Assembly: GCA_903844135.1 (NCBI GenBank)
Contig: CAIMSN010000008.1
Location: 1-64,000, forward strand
DNA: 64,000 nt
From: an uncultured Rhodospirillales bacterium
GTDB lineage: Bacteria; Pseudomonadota; Alphaproteobacteria; Acetobacterales; Acetobacteraceae
Direction of reading: 5' to 3'
In this document: positions 47,583 through 58,786 of the stretch, piece after piece
Layout: each line of letters opens with the position of its first letter
Numbering within the stretch: position 1 is the first letter of the stretch
Made by a program: the position numbers and the translations under genes
The notes under the pieces: model-generated
Told to the model about the DNA's origin: nothing
The model's input: only the letters and a program-made list of their open reading frames with translations
Databases searched by the model: none

Positions 47583-48214
47583 GCGCCGGTCTCCGTCGCC
47601 GGGATCCGGGCCCGGCCGGTGATCATCGCCGGCAGGGTGCGCGGCACCAGCGCCACCAGCAGCAGATGGATCGCCACGAACCCGACGATCCCGGTCATGG
47701 CGAAGAAATGCACCCAGCGCAGCGTCGGATAGCCGCCGATCGGCGCGCCGATCCAGGAGAGCTGCACCGGCTTCCAGAGCCCGAGCCCGGACAGCACGGC
47801 GGCGATGCCCAGCAGTAGCACCACGACATAGAGCAGCCTCTGCACCGCATTGTAGCGTCCGGCCTTGTGCGGGAGCTGGAAGGTCAGCGCCCGGCGCAGA
47901 TCGCGCCAGACGCCGCGCGGCGTCAGCGGCAGGAACGCGTGCGCGAAATGCCGCGAGGCCACGCCATAGACCACATAGAGCAGGCCGTTGCCGACCAGCA
48001 GCCACATCGCCGCCAGATGCCAGGCGATGCCGCCGCCGAGCCAGCCTCCCAGCACCGCCCAGCCCGGGAAGGTGAAGGGCAGCAGGGGCGACGCGTCGTA
48101 GATCTGCCAGCCGCTCATCACCATCATCACGATGGCGGCCGCGTTGATCCAGTGGGTGAGCCTGACGATCGCCGGGTGCACCACGACCCGTTCCCGTCCC
48201 CGCGCATCGTCCAT
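47579..48214 (-). CDS. Cytochrome b561/b6-type membrane protein
   Basis: VRLTHWINAAAIVMMVMSGWQIYDASP; conserved His in TM helices; coupled to the oxidoreductase. Confidence 0.88.
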   Translation of the reverse strand: MDDARGRERVVVHPAIVRLTHWINAAAIVMMVMSGWQIYDASPLLPFTFPGWAVLGGWLGGGIAWHLAAMWLLVGNGLLYVVYGVASRHFAHAFLPLTPRGVWRDLRRALTFQLPHKAGRYNAVQRLLYVVVLLLGIAAVLSGLGLWKPVQLSWIGAPIGGYPTLRWVHFFAMTGIVGFVAIHLLLVALVPRTLPAMITGRARIPATETGA

Positions 48215-48246
48215 CGCCTCGTTCTCCCGGACAGTCCTGCCTGCTT

Positions 48247-48861
48247 CTACATCGGCGGGACCGTCCCGTCCTCGCCGATGATGATCCGCTTGGCATCGAC
48301 GCTGCCGTCGGACCCGACCGGACCGAATGCCACGACGTGCGCACCCGGCTTGAGCAGCGCCTTGCTGCCCGGCTCCAGATCGACCACCGGGACGTCGTCC
48401 GGCACCGTCAGCGTCTTCTGTCCGCCCTTATAGTCGACCGTCATGGTCCGGCCGCTGGTGCCCACCACCGAGCCGATCGTGCCATTGGTCATCGACGACC
48501 CCTTGCCGAGATCCCAGCCGTAATTGCCCTCGCCGGCGCCGCGCATGCTCTCCGGGAACACGGTGACCTCGAGCGCCTTCAGCGTGCCGTCCGGTTGCGG
48601 TACCGCGGCGGTGCCGATGAAGCGGCCAGATTTCACGGCGTCCAGCGAGGCCTTGGTCGCGCCGACATAGCCGGTCTCGCCGGTGATCTTCAGGGTCTTG
48701 GTTCCGGCATGGCTGCGCAGCGTGACGCTGTCGTCGGTCATCGCGGTGATCACGCCGCGGGTGCGCGGCGGCACCTGTGCCTGTGCGGCGGTCGCCCCGA
48801 GCAGGGCGCCGAGGCAGAGCGGGGCGCCGAGGCGGAGCGGGGCGAGGAGACGGATCTTCAT
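48247..48861 (-). CDS. Periplasmic DUF5666-like protein
   Basis: Signal peptide; RGVITAMTDDSVTLRSHAGTKTLKITGET. Confidence 0.65.
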   Translation of the reverse strand: MKIRLLAPLRLGAPLCLGALLGATAAQAQVPPRTRGVITAMTDDSVTLRSHAGTKTLKITGETGYVGATKASLDAVKSGRFIGTAAVPQPDGTLKALEVTVFPESMRGAGEGNYGWDLGKGSSMTNGTIGSVVGTSGRTMTVDYKGGQKTLTVPDDVPVVDLEPGSKALLKPGAHVVAFGPVGSDGSVDAKRIIIGEDGTVPPM

Positions 48862-49067
48862 GGGGGCGATCTTTCGACGTTGCCCCATGCATACGATGCG
48901 AAAGCCCGATCGGTTGCGGATCCTTCCGGTTTGTCATCCGCGACGCGTCAGACGAAGTTGCTATTTCTTTAATCAACGGCTGCACACGAGATATGCATTT
49001 GCACATGTCGACCTGGAGCAGGGTCGCGCCTAGTTACCCGGCCCGGCGTCGGACCTGTCGTCCCGCC

Positions 49068-49208
49068 ATGAACCGGACCCTTTTCGTCATGACCAAGTCT
49101 TCGCTCCCAACCCTGCGCGCCCACGATGCCGGCTCGATCGTCTCCAGTTGTGCCGCGGTGGCGGTCTCCCTGTTCGTCTCCGGCGGCCTGTTCATGATCA
49201 TGCGCTGA
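49068..49208 (+). CDS. 46-aa hypothetical small membrane protein
   Basis: MNRTLFVMTKSSLPTLRAHDAGSIVSSCAAVAVSLFVSGGLFMIMR. Confidence 0.45.
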   Translation: MNRTLFVMTKSSLPTLRAHDAGSIVSSCAAVAVSLFVSGGLFMIMR

Positions 49209-49302
49209 CGCCGCCGGATTCCGCAGCCGGAGCGCCGTTGCCCGGCCGGCGATAAACCCGCACCATGAGCCCCGGTGATCCAGGCCGGAGGCTCTCTCGA
49301 CC

Positions 49303-51489
49303 ATGCGCCTGCGCCGCTCCTTTCTCGCTGTCCTGCTGCTGACCGGAAGCGGTCGGGTTTCGGCCGCCGACCGGGCGAGCGTTGCCGCGCGGGTGGAGGT
49401 CGTGCGCGACGACTGGGGCATCGCGCATGTCCACGGCCACACCGACGCGGACGCCGTGTTTGGCGCCGCCTATGCGCAGGCCGAGGACGATTTCGGCCGG
49501 ATCGAGACCAACTACCTGACCGCGCTCGGGCGTCTCGCGGAGGCGGACGGGCCGGGTGCGCTGGCGCAGGATCTGCGGGCCCGGCTCTATGTCGATCCGG
49601 CCGATCTGCGCGCCCGATACCACGCCAGTCCGGCCTGGCTGCAGGCGCTGATGACCGGCTGGGCCGACGGGCTAAACCTGTTCCTCGCCACCCATCCCGG
49701 CGTGAAGCCCAGGGTGCTGCGCCATTTCGAACCCTGGATGGCGCTGTCCTTCACCGAGGGCAGCATCGGCGGCGATATCGAGCAGATCGCCCTGCCGGCG
49801 CTGTCCGCCTTCTATGCCATCCCGTCCGCGTCCCAGCTCGACCCGCCCGGGCCCGGACCGGCCGCACCGGACGGGCCGCGCGGCTCGAACGGCATCGCCA
49901 TCGCGCCGTCCAACACCACCGGCCATCACGCGCTGCTGCTGATCAATCCGCACACCTCGTTCTATTTCCGCTCCGAGCTGCAGATGACCAGCGACGAGGG
50001 GCTCGACGCCTACGGCGCCGCGACCTGGGGCCAGTTCTTCATCTATCAGGGCTTCAACGCCCGGGTCGGCTGGATGCACACCTCCAGCCATTCCGATGCG
50101 GTCGACCAGTATCTGGAGCGGGTGGTCACCAGGAACGGGGCGCTGTTCACCCGCGACGGCGCGGCGCTGGCGCCGGTGATCCGCAGCGTCGTCACCCTGG
50201 CCTACAGGACGCGCGACGGCGGCCACGCCACCCGGGACGTCACCATCTACAAGACCGCGCACGGCCCGGTGGTCGGCAGGGCGGCCGACGGGCGCTGGAT
50301 CAGCGAGGCGATGATGTTCGCGCCGGTGCCGGCCCTGGAGCAATCGTTCGGCCTGACCAAGGCGCGCGACTATGCCGGCTTCATGCGGGTCATGGCGCTC
50401 CGGGCCAACACCTCGAACAACACCATCTATGCCGACGCCGACGGGCACATCGCCTATCTGCATCCGCAATTCATCCCGCGTCGCGACGACCGGTTCGACT
50501 ACACGAAACCGGTGGACGGCGCCGATCCGCGCACCGCCTGGCATGGGCTGCATGCGCTCGACGAGGCGCCGCACGTGCTCGATCCGGCGACCGGCTGGGT
50601 GCAGAACACCAACGACTGGCCCTATTCCGCCGCCGGGTCCGCCAGTCCGCGGCAGACGGATTTCCCGCGCTACATGGACACGTACGGCGAGAACGTGCGC
50701 GGCCTGCATGCCGTCGCCCTGCTGCGGGACCGGCACGATTTCACCCTCGAGCGCCTGGTCGCCGCCGCCTACGACCCGGCTCAGCCGGGTTTCGATCTGC
50801 TGATTCCCGCCTTGCTCGAGGCCTACGACCGGGCGGCGCCGGACGATCCGGCAAGGACCCGGGTCGCCGACCAGATCGCCCTGCTGCGCGGCTGGGACCG
50901 GCGCTGGTCGGTGCAGTCGGTGCCGACCACGCTCGCGGTCACCTGGGGCGAGGCGCTGTGGCGGAGCGCCGGCCTGTCGCCGCACGTCAACGCCCTCGCC
51001 GACTACGCCGCGGTCCTGGCCCGCACCACACCGTCGCAGCGCCTGGCCGCGCTCGCCGCCGCCTCGGATCGGCTGGTACGCGATTTCGGCACCTGGCGGC
51101 TGCCCTGGGGAGAGATCAACCGCGTCCAGCGGCTGGACGATTCCCTGACGCCGCATTTCTCCGACGCGGCCCCCAGCGTGGCGGTCGGCTTCACCTCGGC
51201 GCAGTGGGGCTCGCTCGCCTCGATCAGCGGCCCGGCGGGCCCGGGCTACAGGAAGCGTTACGGCGACACCGGCAACAGCTTCGTCGCCGCGGTCGAGTTC
51301 GGCCCCAGGGTCCGCGCCGTCGCGGTCACCGCCGGCGGGGAGAGCGGCGATCCCGGCAGCCCGCATTTCGACGACCAGGCCGCCCGCTACGCCAGCGGCG
51401 CGCTGCGCCCGGTCTATTTCCATCCGGACGATGTCGCGGCGCACGCCAGCCGCAGAATGTTCTTGATTCGTTCTCATCCGCCGGGCTAG
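49303..51489 (+). CDS. Penicillin acylase-family Ntn hydrolase
   Basis: VVRDDWGIAHVHGHTDADAVFGAAYAQAEDDFGRIE; GSNGIAIAPSNTTGHHALLLINPH. Confidence 0.88.
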   Translation: MRLRRSFLAVLLLTGSGRVSAADRASVAARVEVVRDDWGIAHVHGHTDADAVFGAAYAQAEDDFGRIETNYLTALGRLAEADGPGALAQDLRARLYVDPADLRARYHASPAWLQALMTGWADGLNLFLATHPGVKPRVLRHFEPWMALSFTEGSIGGDIEQIALPALSAFYAIPSASQLDPPGPGPAAPDGPRGSNGIAIAPSNTTGHHALLLINPHTSFYFRSELQMTSDEGLDAYGAATWGQFFIYQGFNARVGWMHTSSHSDAVDQYLERVVTRNGALFTRDGAALAPVIRSVVTLAYRTRDGGHATRDVTIYKTAHGPVVGRAADGRWISEAMMFAPVPALEQSFGLTKARDYAGFMRVMALRANTSNNTIYADADGHIAYLHPQFIPRRDDRFDYTKPVDGADPRTAWHGLHALDEAPHVLDPATGWVQNTNDWPYSAAGSASPRQTDFPRYMDTYGENVRGLHAVALLRDRHDFTLERLVAAAYDPAQPGFDLLIPALLEAYDRAAPDDPARTRVADQIALLRGWDRRWSVQSVPTTLAVTWGEALWRSAGLSPHVNALADYAAVLARTTPSQRLAALAAASDRLVRDFGTWRLPWGEINRVQRLDDSLTPHFSDAAPSVAVGFTSAQWGSLASISGPAGPGYRKRYGDTGNSFVAAVEFGPRVRAVAVTAGGESGDPGSPHFDDQAARYASGALRPVYFHPDDVAAHASRRMFLIRSHPPG

Positions 51490-51519
51490 GTTCGTTCATC
51501 GAAGAGAAGGAACCGAACC

Positions 51520-51756
51520 ATGTTCGCCTCCGCCCCCAATCGCCGTCCGCTCTTGCCGCTGGATAAGCGCGATGCCGCCTTCGCGGTGCGTCAGGCGCTC
51601 GGCATGCGCCACCATGGCACCGCCCAGGGCATGGTGGATGCCACCATGCAGGGCGAGATCGCCGAGCTGATCGCCGATGCGCTGGCCGACGCCGGCTACG
51701 TGGTGGCGATCCAGCAGCGCCGGCGGGCCGCGATCGACCGGCCTTCGGTTTCCTGA
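51520..51756 (+). CDS. Hypothetical small protein
   Basis: 78-aa ORF with ggaacc upstream of ATG. Confidence 0.5.
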   Translation: MFASAPNRRPLLPLDKRDAAFAVRQALGMRHHGTAQGMVDATMQGEIAELIADALADAGYVVAIQQRRRAAIDRPSVS

Positions 51757-51762
51757 CCGGAA

Positions 51763-52350
51763 TCAGGCCAGGATCGACACGCCGATCAGATAGGGGTGCA
51801 GGAACAGCATCGCCGTGTAGGCGACCGAGCCGGCGGCGACGGCGATCGCATCGGCCCTGGTGAAGCCGGTCTCGCGCGGGATGCCGGCATCGCCGCGGCG
51901 CTTGACGCTGATGCGATCGTACACCGCCCAGGCCAGGAACGAGGCGAACAGGATCAGCCCGCCGAGATCGCCGTTGGCCAGCAGGTGCGCCAGCGCCCAG
52001 AGCTTGACGCCGACCAGCATCGGATGGCGCAGCCAGCCGCCGATCCGGCTCGGGCGCCTCTTGTCCGGCGGCCCGCCGCTGACCGCCAGGGCGACGAACG
52101 CGAACCACATCAGGACGATGGCCGCCGGCCTTCCCCAGGCCGGGGGTGCCCAGAGCTGCACCCAGCCCTCGGCGCGATAGAGATGGAAACCCCAGCAGAT
52201 CAGGCCGAACCCGACCACCGCGACCAGGGAATAGACGCCCTTGAAGCCGCCTGGCCCGAGCCGGCCGATCGCCGCCGCCCGCGTGCCGCGCAGCGTCGTG
52301 AACAGGTGCGCTCCGAGAAACAGGACGATTCCGGCGATCAGGACCAGCAT
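51763..52350 (-). CDS. NnrU family protein
   Basis: MLVLIAGIVLFLGAHLFTTLRGTR...RHPMLVGVKLWALAHLLANGDLGGLILF. Confidence 0.88.
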   Translation of the reverse strand: MLVLIAGIVLFLGAHLFTTLRGTRAAAIGRLGPGGFKGVYSLVAVVGFGLICWGFHLYRAEGWVQLWAPPAWGRPAAIVLMWFAFVALAVSGGPPDKRRPSRIGGWLRHPMLVGVKLWALAHLLANGDLGGLILFASFLAWAVYDRISVKRRGDAGIPRETGFTRADAIAVAAGSVAYTAMLFLHPYLIGVSILA

Positions 52351-52390
52351 GGACACCTCCGTCGCGACGCATCCCGCGCGTGGTGCAGAA

Positions 52391-52696
52391 TTACTCTTCC
52401 GGTTCCGTGGTGAACAGCAGCGGATAGCCGCGCTTGCGGCCGGCATCGGTGGCGCTGGTCGCCTTCTCCTCGGCGATCTCCTGGGTGTAGACCGCCACCA
52501 CGCAGACGCCGCGCTGATGCGCCGTCATCATCACCCCCTTGGCGCGCTCCTCGCCCATGCGGAACTCGGTTTTCAGCACCAGGGTGACGAAGTCACGCGG
52601 GGTGAAGTCGTCGTTGACCAGCATCACCTTGTATAGACGCGGCCGCTCGACCTCGACCTCGGGCAGCAGGCGCGGCGTCGTGATGGTGTCCTGCAT
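52391..52696 (-). CDS. clpS: ATP-dependent Clp protease adaptor ClpS
   Basis: YKVMLVNDDFTPRDFVTLVLKTEFRM...AHQRGVCVVAVYTQEIAEEKA. Confidence 0.95.
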   Translation of the reverse strand: MQDTITTPRLLPEVEVERPRLYKVMLVNDDFTPRDFVTLVLKTEFRMGEERAKGVMMTAHQRGVCVVAVYTQEIAEEKATSATDAGRKRGYPLLFTTEPEE

Positions 52697-52809
52697 CGGG
52701 CCTTCCGAACCAAGGCCGTCGCACGACGGCGAAGATCGCGCGCGGGGCGAAGCGGCCAGGATTACGCCATCCGGCGCATCGCGTTGCTGTTCGACGTTCA
52801 ATATGTGAC

Positions 52810-52885
52810 TGGCGTCCCGTAGGGGATTCGAACCCCTGTTACCGCCGTGAGAGGGCGGTGTCCTAGGCCTCTAGACGAACAGGAC
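52810..52885 (-). tRNA. tRNA-Glu (anticodon CUC)
   Basis: GTCCTGTTCGTCTAGAGGCCTAGGACACCGCCCTCTCACGGCGGTAACAGGGGTTCGAATCCCCTACGGGACGCCA. Confidence 0.96.
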
Positions 52886-53065
52886 GTGGCCAGTGGTGGT
52901 GCATTTACGGGAACGATGCCGGCGATGCAACCCCTTCATCAGGCTGTCGATCGCGTCCGGTTCACGGCCTCCGGAGGGTCTGCCGGGGCCTGTCGGGGAG
53001 GGCCGATCTCGACATCGGGGCGGCGCGCTCTATGGTCCGGTCCGAGTGGACGGGCCGGAGCGGGA

Positions 53066-53806
53066 ATGGCGTTGCTGAGTGCTGAGACGGTCGATCTCGC
53101 GAACCTGTCCGCGGCGTTCCTGCTCGCCTTTCCGGCCCTGTTCTCGATCGTCAACCCGCTCGGCGCGTCGCTGATCTTCGCCGAGGTCACCGACGGGCGC
53201 AGCCAGCCCGAGCGCGCCATGCTGGCGCGCAAGGTGGCGCTCTACGGCTTTCTGATCCTGCTGGTCTCGCTGTGGATCGGCAGCACGCTGCTGGCCTTCT
53301 TCGGCATCAGCATCGCCGCGCTGCGCATCGCCGGCGGGCTGGTGGTCGCGGTGCGTGCCTGGAGCCTGCTGCAGGCGCCGGAGATCAACGAGGCCAAGAA
53401 GACCGACCAGGCCTCGCAGAGCGGCCGGACCGCGATCGCCGACGTCTCCTCGACCGCGTTCTTCCCGCTGACCATGCCGTTCACCGTCGGGCCTGGCAGC
53501 ATTTCCGTGGCGATCGCGATCGGCGCCGAACGGCCCGAGCCTGGCGGGCTGCTCGGCCGGATCGAATTCACCGTCGGGGCCTGCGCCGCCGCCGGCCTGG
53601 TCTGCCTGATCGTGTGGATCGCCTATGCCGGTGCGCCCAGGCTGGTGAACATGCTGGGCCGCTCCGGGGCGCGGATCGTGACCCGTCTGGTGGCGTTGAT
53701 CCTGCTGTGCATCGGAGTACAGATCGTGGTCTCCGGCGTGCAGGACGTGTTCGCCGGGTTGCTGCAGCAGGCCCTCGCCCTGCATCCAGCCGGAAAGAGC
53801 GCATGA
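53066..53806 (+). CDS. MarC family membrane protein
   Basis: FPALFSIVNPLGASLIF...STAFFPLTMPFTVGPGSISVAI. Confidence 0.92.
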   Translation: MALLSAETVDLANLSAAFLLAFPALFSIVNPLGASLIFAEVTDGRSQPERAMLARKVALYGFLILLVSLWIGSTLLAFFGISIAALRIAGGLVVAVRAWSLLQAPEINEAKKTDQASQSGRTAIADVSSTAFFPLTMPFTVGPGSISVAIAIGAERPEPGGLLGRIEFTVGACAAAGLVCLIVWIAYAGAPRLVNMLGRSGARIVTRLVALILLCIGVQIVVSGVQDVFAGLLQQALALHPAGKSA

Positions 53807-54291
53807 CCGAGACCGACCGGGCCAGAACCGACTCCGTCGCCAGCGTGGTGCTGACCGGGGAGAGCCAGGGCAGCGAATGGGTCGCCAACCAGCAGCGCGA
53901 GCGCGAGCAGGCGATCGCCGACCTGCGCGTCTCGGCCTCGTTCAAGCCGGTCGGGCTGGACGGCCCGTTCAACCTGCATCTCTCGGTGCAGAGCGGACGC
54001 CTGGTGCTCGACGTGCGCGACGCGGCCGACCGGGAGCTGCGCGTGTTCGTGTTCTCGCTGAGCCCGTTCCGCCGGCTGATCAAGGACTACCAGCTTCTGG
54101 TCGAGAGCTACGAGCATGCGATCCAGGACGGCCGCACCCAGGCGATCCAGGCGATCGACATGGGACGCCGCGGCCTGCACGACGAGGGTGCCACGCTGAT
54201 GATCCAGCGCCTGGAGGGCAAGATCGTGATCGACTTCGAGACCGCGCGACGGCTGTTCACGCTGGTGTGCGTGCTGCATCAGCGGATCTAG
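53803..54291 (+). CDS. UPF0262 family protein
   Basis: DLRVSASFKPVGLDGPFNLHLSVQSGRLVLDVR...FSLSPFRRLIKDYQLLVESYEHAI. Confidence 0.9.
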   Translation: MTETDRARTDSVASVVLTGESQGSEWVANQQREREQAIADLRVSASFKPVGLDGPFNLHLSVQSGRLVLDVRDAADRELRVFVFSLSPFRRLIKDYQLLVESYEHAIQDGRTQAIQAIDMGRRGLHDEGATLMIQRLEGKIVIDFETARRLFTLVCVLHQRI

Positions 54292-54336
54292 CCCGGTCGC
54301 GGTGGCGGTCCCGTCGACAGCCAGACGCGACGACGC

Positions 54337-54903
54337 CTACGCCTCCAGGCTGGCATCCCAGTACAGGAAATCCAGCCAGGTCTTGTGCAGGTTGTCGCGC
54401 GGGGCGAAGCGCTTGGCGGCCTCGTCGACCTGGCGGGGGCTGGGTTCCGCGGGCTTGCGCAGCAACTGCATGCCGCTCGCCTTCAGCGACTGGCTGCCCT
54501 TGCGCAGATTGTCCCGCTGGCAGCAGGTCACGACGTTGGTCCAGGACGTCACGCCGCCACGGCAGCGCGGCACCACATGGTCGAAGGTGAGCTCCCGCGC
54601 CGACAGGGTCTCGGCGCAATACTGGCAGCGGAAGCCGTCGCGCAGGAACACGTGATAGCGGGTGAAGGCCACGCGCTTGCGGCGGTGGTACTGCTTGAGC
54701 GCCACCACCGAGGGGATCGGGAACGACCGGCTGGCGGAGCGCACCTCGGTCTCGTAGTTGATCACCGGGGTCACCCGGTCCTGCAGCACCGCGACCAGCG
54801 CATCCTGCCAGGACCAGACCGAGAGCGGCCCCCAGCTCATCGGCTGCATATCGGCATTCAGAACCAGGGTCTGCAGCGAGGCGAGATGTCCGATGTGGCT
54901 CAC
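54337..54903 (-). CDS. HNH endonuclease
   Basis: FLRDGFRCQYCAETLSARELTFDHVVPRCRGGVTSWTNVVTCCQRDN. Confidence 0.93.
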   Translation of the reverse strand: MSHIGHLASLQTLVLNADMQPMSWGPLSVWSWQDALVAVLQDRVTPVINYETEVRSASRSFPIPSVVALKQYHRRKRVAFTRYHVFLRDGFRCQYCAETLSARELTFDHVVPRCRGGVTSWTNVVTCCQRDNLRKGSQSLKASGMQLLRKPAEPSPRQVDEAAKRFAPRDNLHKTWLDFLYWDASLEA

Positions 54904-55129
54904 GGGTTCAGGCCCCTGGACTGTGGGGTCTGGAAGCCGGGACGTAGACGCTGCCGTCAGTCAAAAGCGCACCCTTCTCGAAGGACGCGGCACGATCGGA
55001 CCGGGGCGCTCAGTCAAACAAACGCCAGCCGATGTGCGTCGTCGAGAACCGTCCGCTTTCTATTGCAGAGCGACCATCGATCCGCAAGTCGGGTGCGGAT
55101 TCGCGCCGTTCGTGTCACGATCTTGTCGC

Positions 55130-55969
55130 ATGGATACCCGGCTCTGCACCCGTTTCGCCCCGAGCCCGACCGGTCTGTTGCATCTCGGTCATGTCGCCTC
55201 GGCCTCGTATGGCTGGCGGCGGGCGCGCGATGCCGGCGGCCGCTTCCTGCTGCGCCTCGAGGATATCGACCCGTCGCGCTGCCGGCCCGGCTTCGCCGAC
55301 GCGATCCTGCGCGACCTCGCATGGCTCGGCCTGGCCTGGGACGGCCCGGTCCGGGTGCAATCCGCCCACCTGGCCGACTATCGCGCCGTCCTGGGCACGC
55401 TCGCCGCCCGCGACCTGCTCTACCCGTGCTTCTGCACCCGGGCCGACATCGCCGCCTCCGTCTCCGCGCCGCACAGCGCGCCGGACGGAACCGCGCTCTA
55501 TCCCGGCACCTGCCGCAGCCTCGATCCCGGGCGGCGCGCCGATCTGCTGGCCGGCGGCGTGCCGCATGCGCTGCGCCTGGACATGGCGCGCGCCTGCCGC
55601 ATCGCCGGGCGGCTCGACCGGCTCGAGGAAGGGCAGGGACGCCTCGCCTGCGATCCGGCGTCGTTCGGCGACGTCGTGCTCGCCCGCAAGGAGGTCGCCG
55701 CCAGCTACCATCTGTGCGTCACCCACGACGACGCGCTGCAGCAGGTGACGCTGGTCACCCGTGGCGAGGATCTCGCCGCCAGCGCCGACCTGCACCGGCT
55801 GCTGCAGACCCTGCTCGGCTGGCCCGAGCCGGCCTACGCGCATCACCGTCTGCTGCGCGATGCGCACGGCGTCCGTCTGGCCAAGCGCGATCGGGCGCTC
55901 ACCGTGCAGGCGCTGCGGGAGCAGGGCGTCGGCCCCGACGCGGTCAGGGCCATGGCCGAACGCGCCTGA
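55130..55969 (+). CDS. gluQ: Glutamyl-Q tRNA(Asp) synthetase
   Basis: CTRFAPSPTGLLHLGHVASA; CFCTRADI...YPGTCR zinc ligands; LAKRDRA. Confidence 0.93.
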   Translation: MDTRLCTRFAPSPTGLLHLGHVASASYGWRRARDAGGRFLLRLEDIDPSRCRPGFADAILRDLAWLGLAWDGPVRVQSAHLADYRAVLGTLAARDLLYPCFCTRADIAASVSAPHSAPDGTALYPGTCRSLDPGRRADLLAGGVPHALRLDMARACRIAGRLDRLEEGQGRLACDPASFGDVVLARKEVAASYHLCVTHDDALQQVTLVTRGEDLAASADLHRLLQTLLGWPEPAYAHHRLLRDAHGVRLAKRDRALTVQALREQGVGPDAVRAMAERA

Positions 55970-56001
55970 CTCCCTCTATCGTCCGGGCAGGGGAGACTTG
56001 C

Positions 56002-57471
56002 ATGCACGCACTGCCGTCCAATCCGCTGCTCTACCAGATCAACACCCGGGTCCTGCTGCGGGCCATGTCGACCAGGCTGGGCCGGCGGGCGACGTTCGAC
56101 GACGTGCCGGACGCGGCGCTGGCGGCGCTGCGCGCGCTCGGGGTCGACTGGGTCTGGTTCCTGGGCGTCTGGCGCACCGATGCCGCCGGCCGCGCCATCT
56201 CGCGCAGCAACCCGGCCTGGCAGCCGCAATTCCATGCCGCCCTGCCGGACCTGACCGAGGACGACATCACCGGCTCGCCGTTCGCCATCGCCGGCTACCA
56301 GGCCGAGTCCGGCCTGATCGGCGATGCGGCGCTGGCCAGGCTGCGCGCCCGCGCCAATCAGGCCGGGCTGCGGCTGATGCTCGATTTCGTGCCCAACCAC
56401 ATGGCGCCGGACCATCCCTGGGTGAGCGAGCGTCCGGAGCTGTTCGTGCGCGGCACCGAGGCCGACCTGGCGGCGGCGCCGGAGAACTGGATCAAGGTCG
56501 GCGACCAGGTCTTCGCGCATGGCCGCGACCCCTACTTCCCCGGCTGGGTCGACACGGTGCAGCTCGACTACGCCAATCCCGACACTCAAACGGCGATGTC
56601 GGACATGCTGCTCTCGGTCGCCGGACGCTGCGACGGCGTGCGCTGCGACGTGGCGATGCTGCTGCTGCCGGACGTGTTCGAACGCACCTGGTCGGCCGAG
56701 CTCGCCGGCCGCACGGTGCCGGATTTCTGGCCCGGCGCGATCGCCCGGACCAGGCAGGCGCATCCGGAGTTCAAGCTGCTGGCGGAGGTCTATTGGGGCC
56801 TCGACCGTCGCCTGATCGCGGACGGGTTCGACTGGGCCTACGACAAGGCGCTCTACGACGCGCTGCTGGCGGGCGAGGCCGGCCAGGTCCGCGCCCTGTT
56901 GTCGGCGGACCAGGCGATGCAGCGTACCATGGCGCGTTTCCTGGAGAATCACGACGAAGCCCGCGCCGCCGCCGCGTTCGACTGGAAGACGCACCAGGCC
57001 GCCGCGCTGCTGGCGTTCGCAGCGCCGGGACTCAGGTTCCTGCATCAGGGCCAGCTCGAGGGGATGCGGGTGCATATCCCGATCCATCTCGATCGCGGAC
57101 CCGACGAGCCGGTCGACGAGGCGGTGCTGGCCTTCTACCGCACCCTGCTCGCGGTCTTGGCCGAACCGGCGCTGCGCGACGGGCGCTACCAGCCGATCGC
57201 GCCCGGCCCGGCCTGGGACGGCAATGCCAGCCACCGGCAGTTCGTCGCAGCCCTCTGGTCCGGCGAGTCCGGGCCGGCCTACCTGCTGGTGGTCAATTAC
57301 GGCCCGGACCGGGGGCAGTGCCGGCTGCACGTGCCGCTCGGCGAGGGCACGGTGTCGCTGACCGACCGTCTCGGTTCGGAGACCTACGAGCGCGACCGGC
57401 GCGAGATCGAGACCGACGGGCTGTATGTCGATCAGCTCGGCTGGGGGCACAATCTGTTCGCGCTCGGCTGA
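56002..57471 (+). CDS. GH13 alpha-amylase-family enzyme
   Basis: LDFVPNHMAPDHPW; GVRCDVAML; LLAEVYWG; FLENHDEAR. Confidence 0.92.
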   Translation: MHALPSNPLLYQINTRVLLRAMSTRLGRRATFDDVPDAALAALRALGVDWVWFLGVWRTDAAGRAISRSNPAWQPQFHAALPDLTEDDITGSPFAIAGYQAESGLIGDAALARLRARANQAGLRLMLDFVPNHMAPDHPWVSERPELFVRGTEADLAAAPENWIKVGDQVFAHGRDPYFPGWVDTVQLDYANPDTQTAMSDMLLSVAGRCDGVRCDVAMLLLPDVFERTWSAELAGRTVPDFWPGAIARTRQAHPEFKLLAEVYWGLDRRLIADGFDWAYDKALYDALLAGEAGQVRALLSADQAMQRTMARFLENHDEARAAAAFDWKTHQAAALLAFAAPGLRFLHQGQLEGMRVHIPIHLDRGPDEPVDEAVLAFYRTLLAVLAEPALRDGRYQPIAPGPAWDGNASHRQFVAALWSGESGPAYLLVVNYGPDRGQCRLHVPLGEGTVSLTDRLGSETYERDRREIETDGLYVDQLGWGHNLFALG

Positions 57472-57530
57472 TGGCGGCGCGACGCTGCGATGAGCGGCGC
57501 GGCGTTTCCCTCCCGCGCCGTTCGCACTAG

Positions 57531-58778
<1,248 letters not shown>

Positions 58779-58786
58779 GCCGACCG

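Noticed and set aside
49672-51477. 601-aa minus-strand ORF
   Set aside because: Antisense to the penicillin acylase-family gene; shadow frame composition
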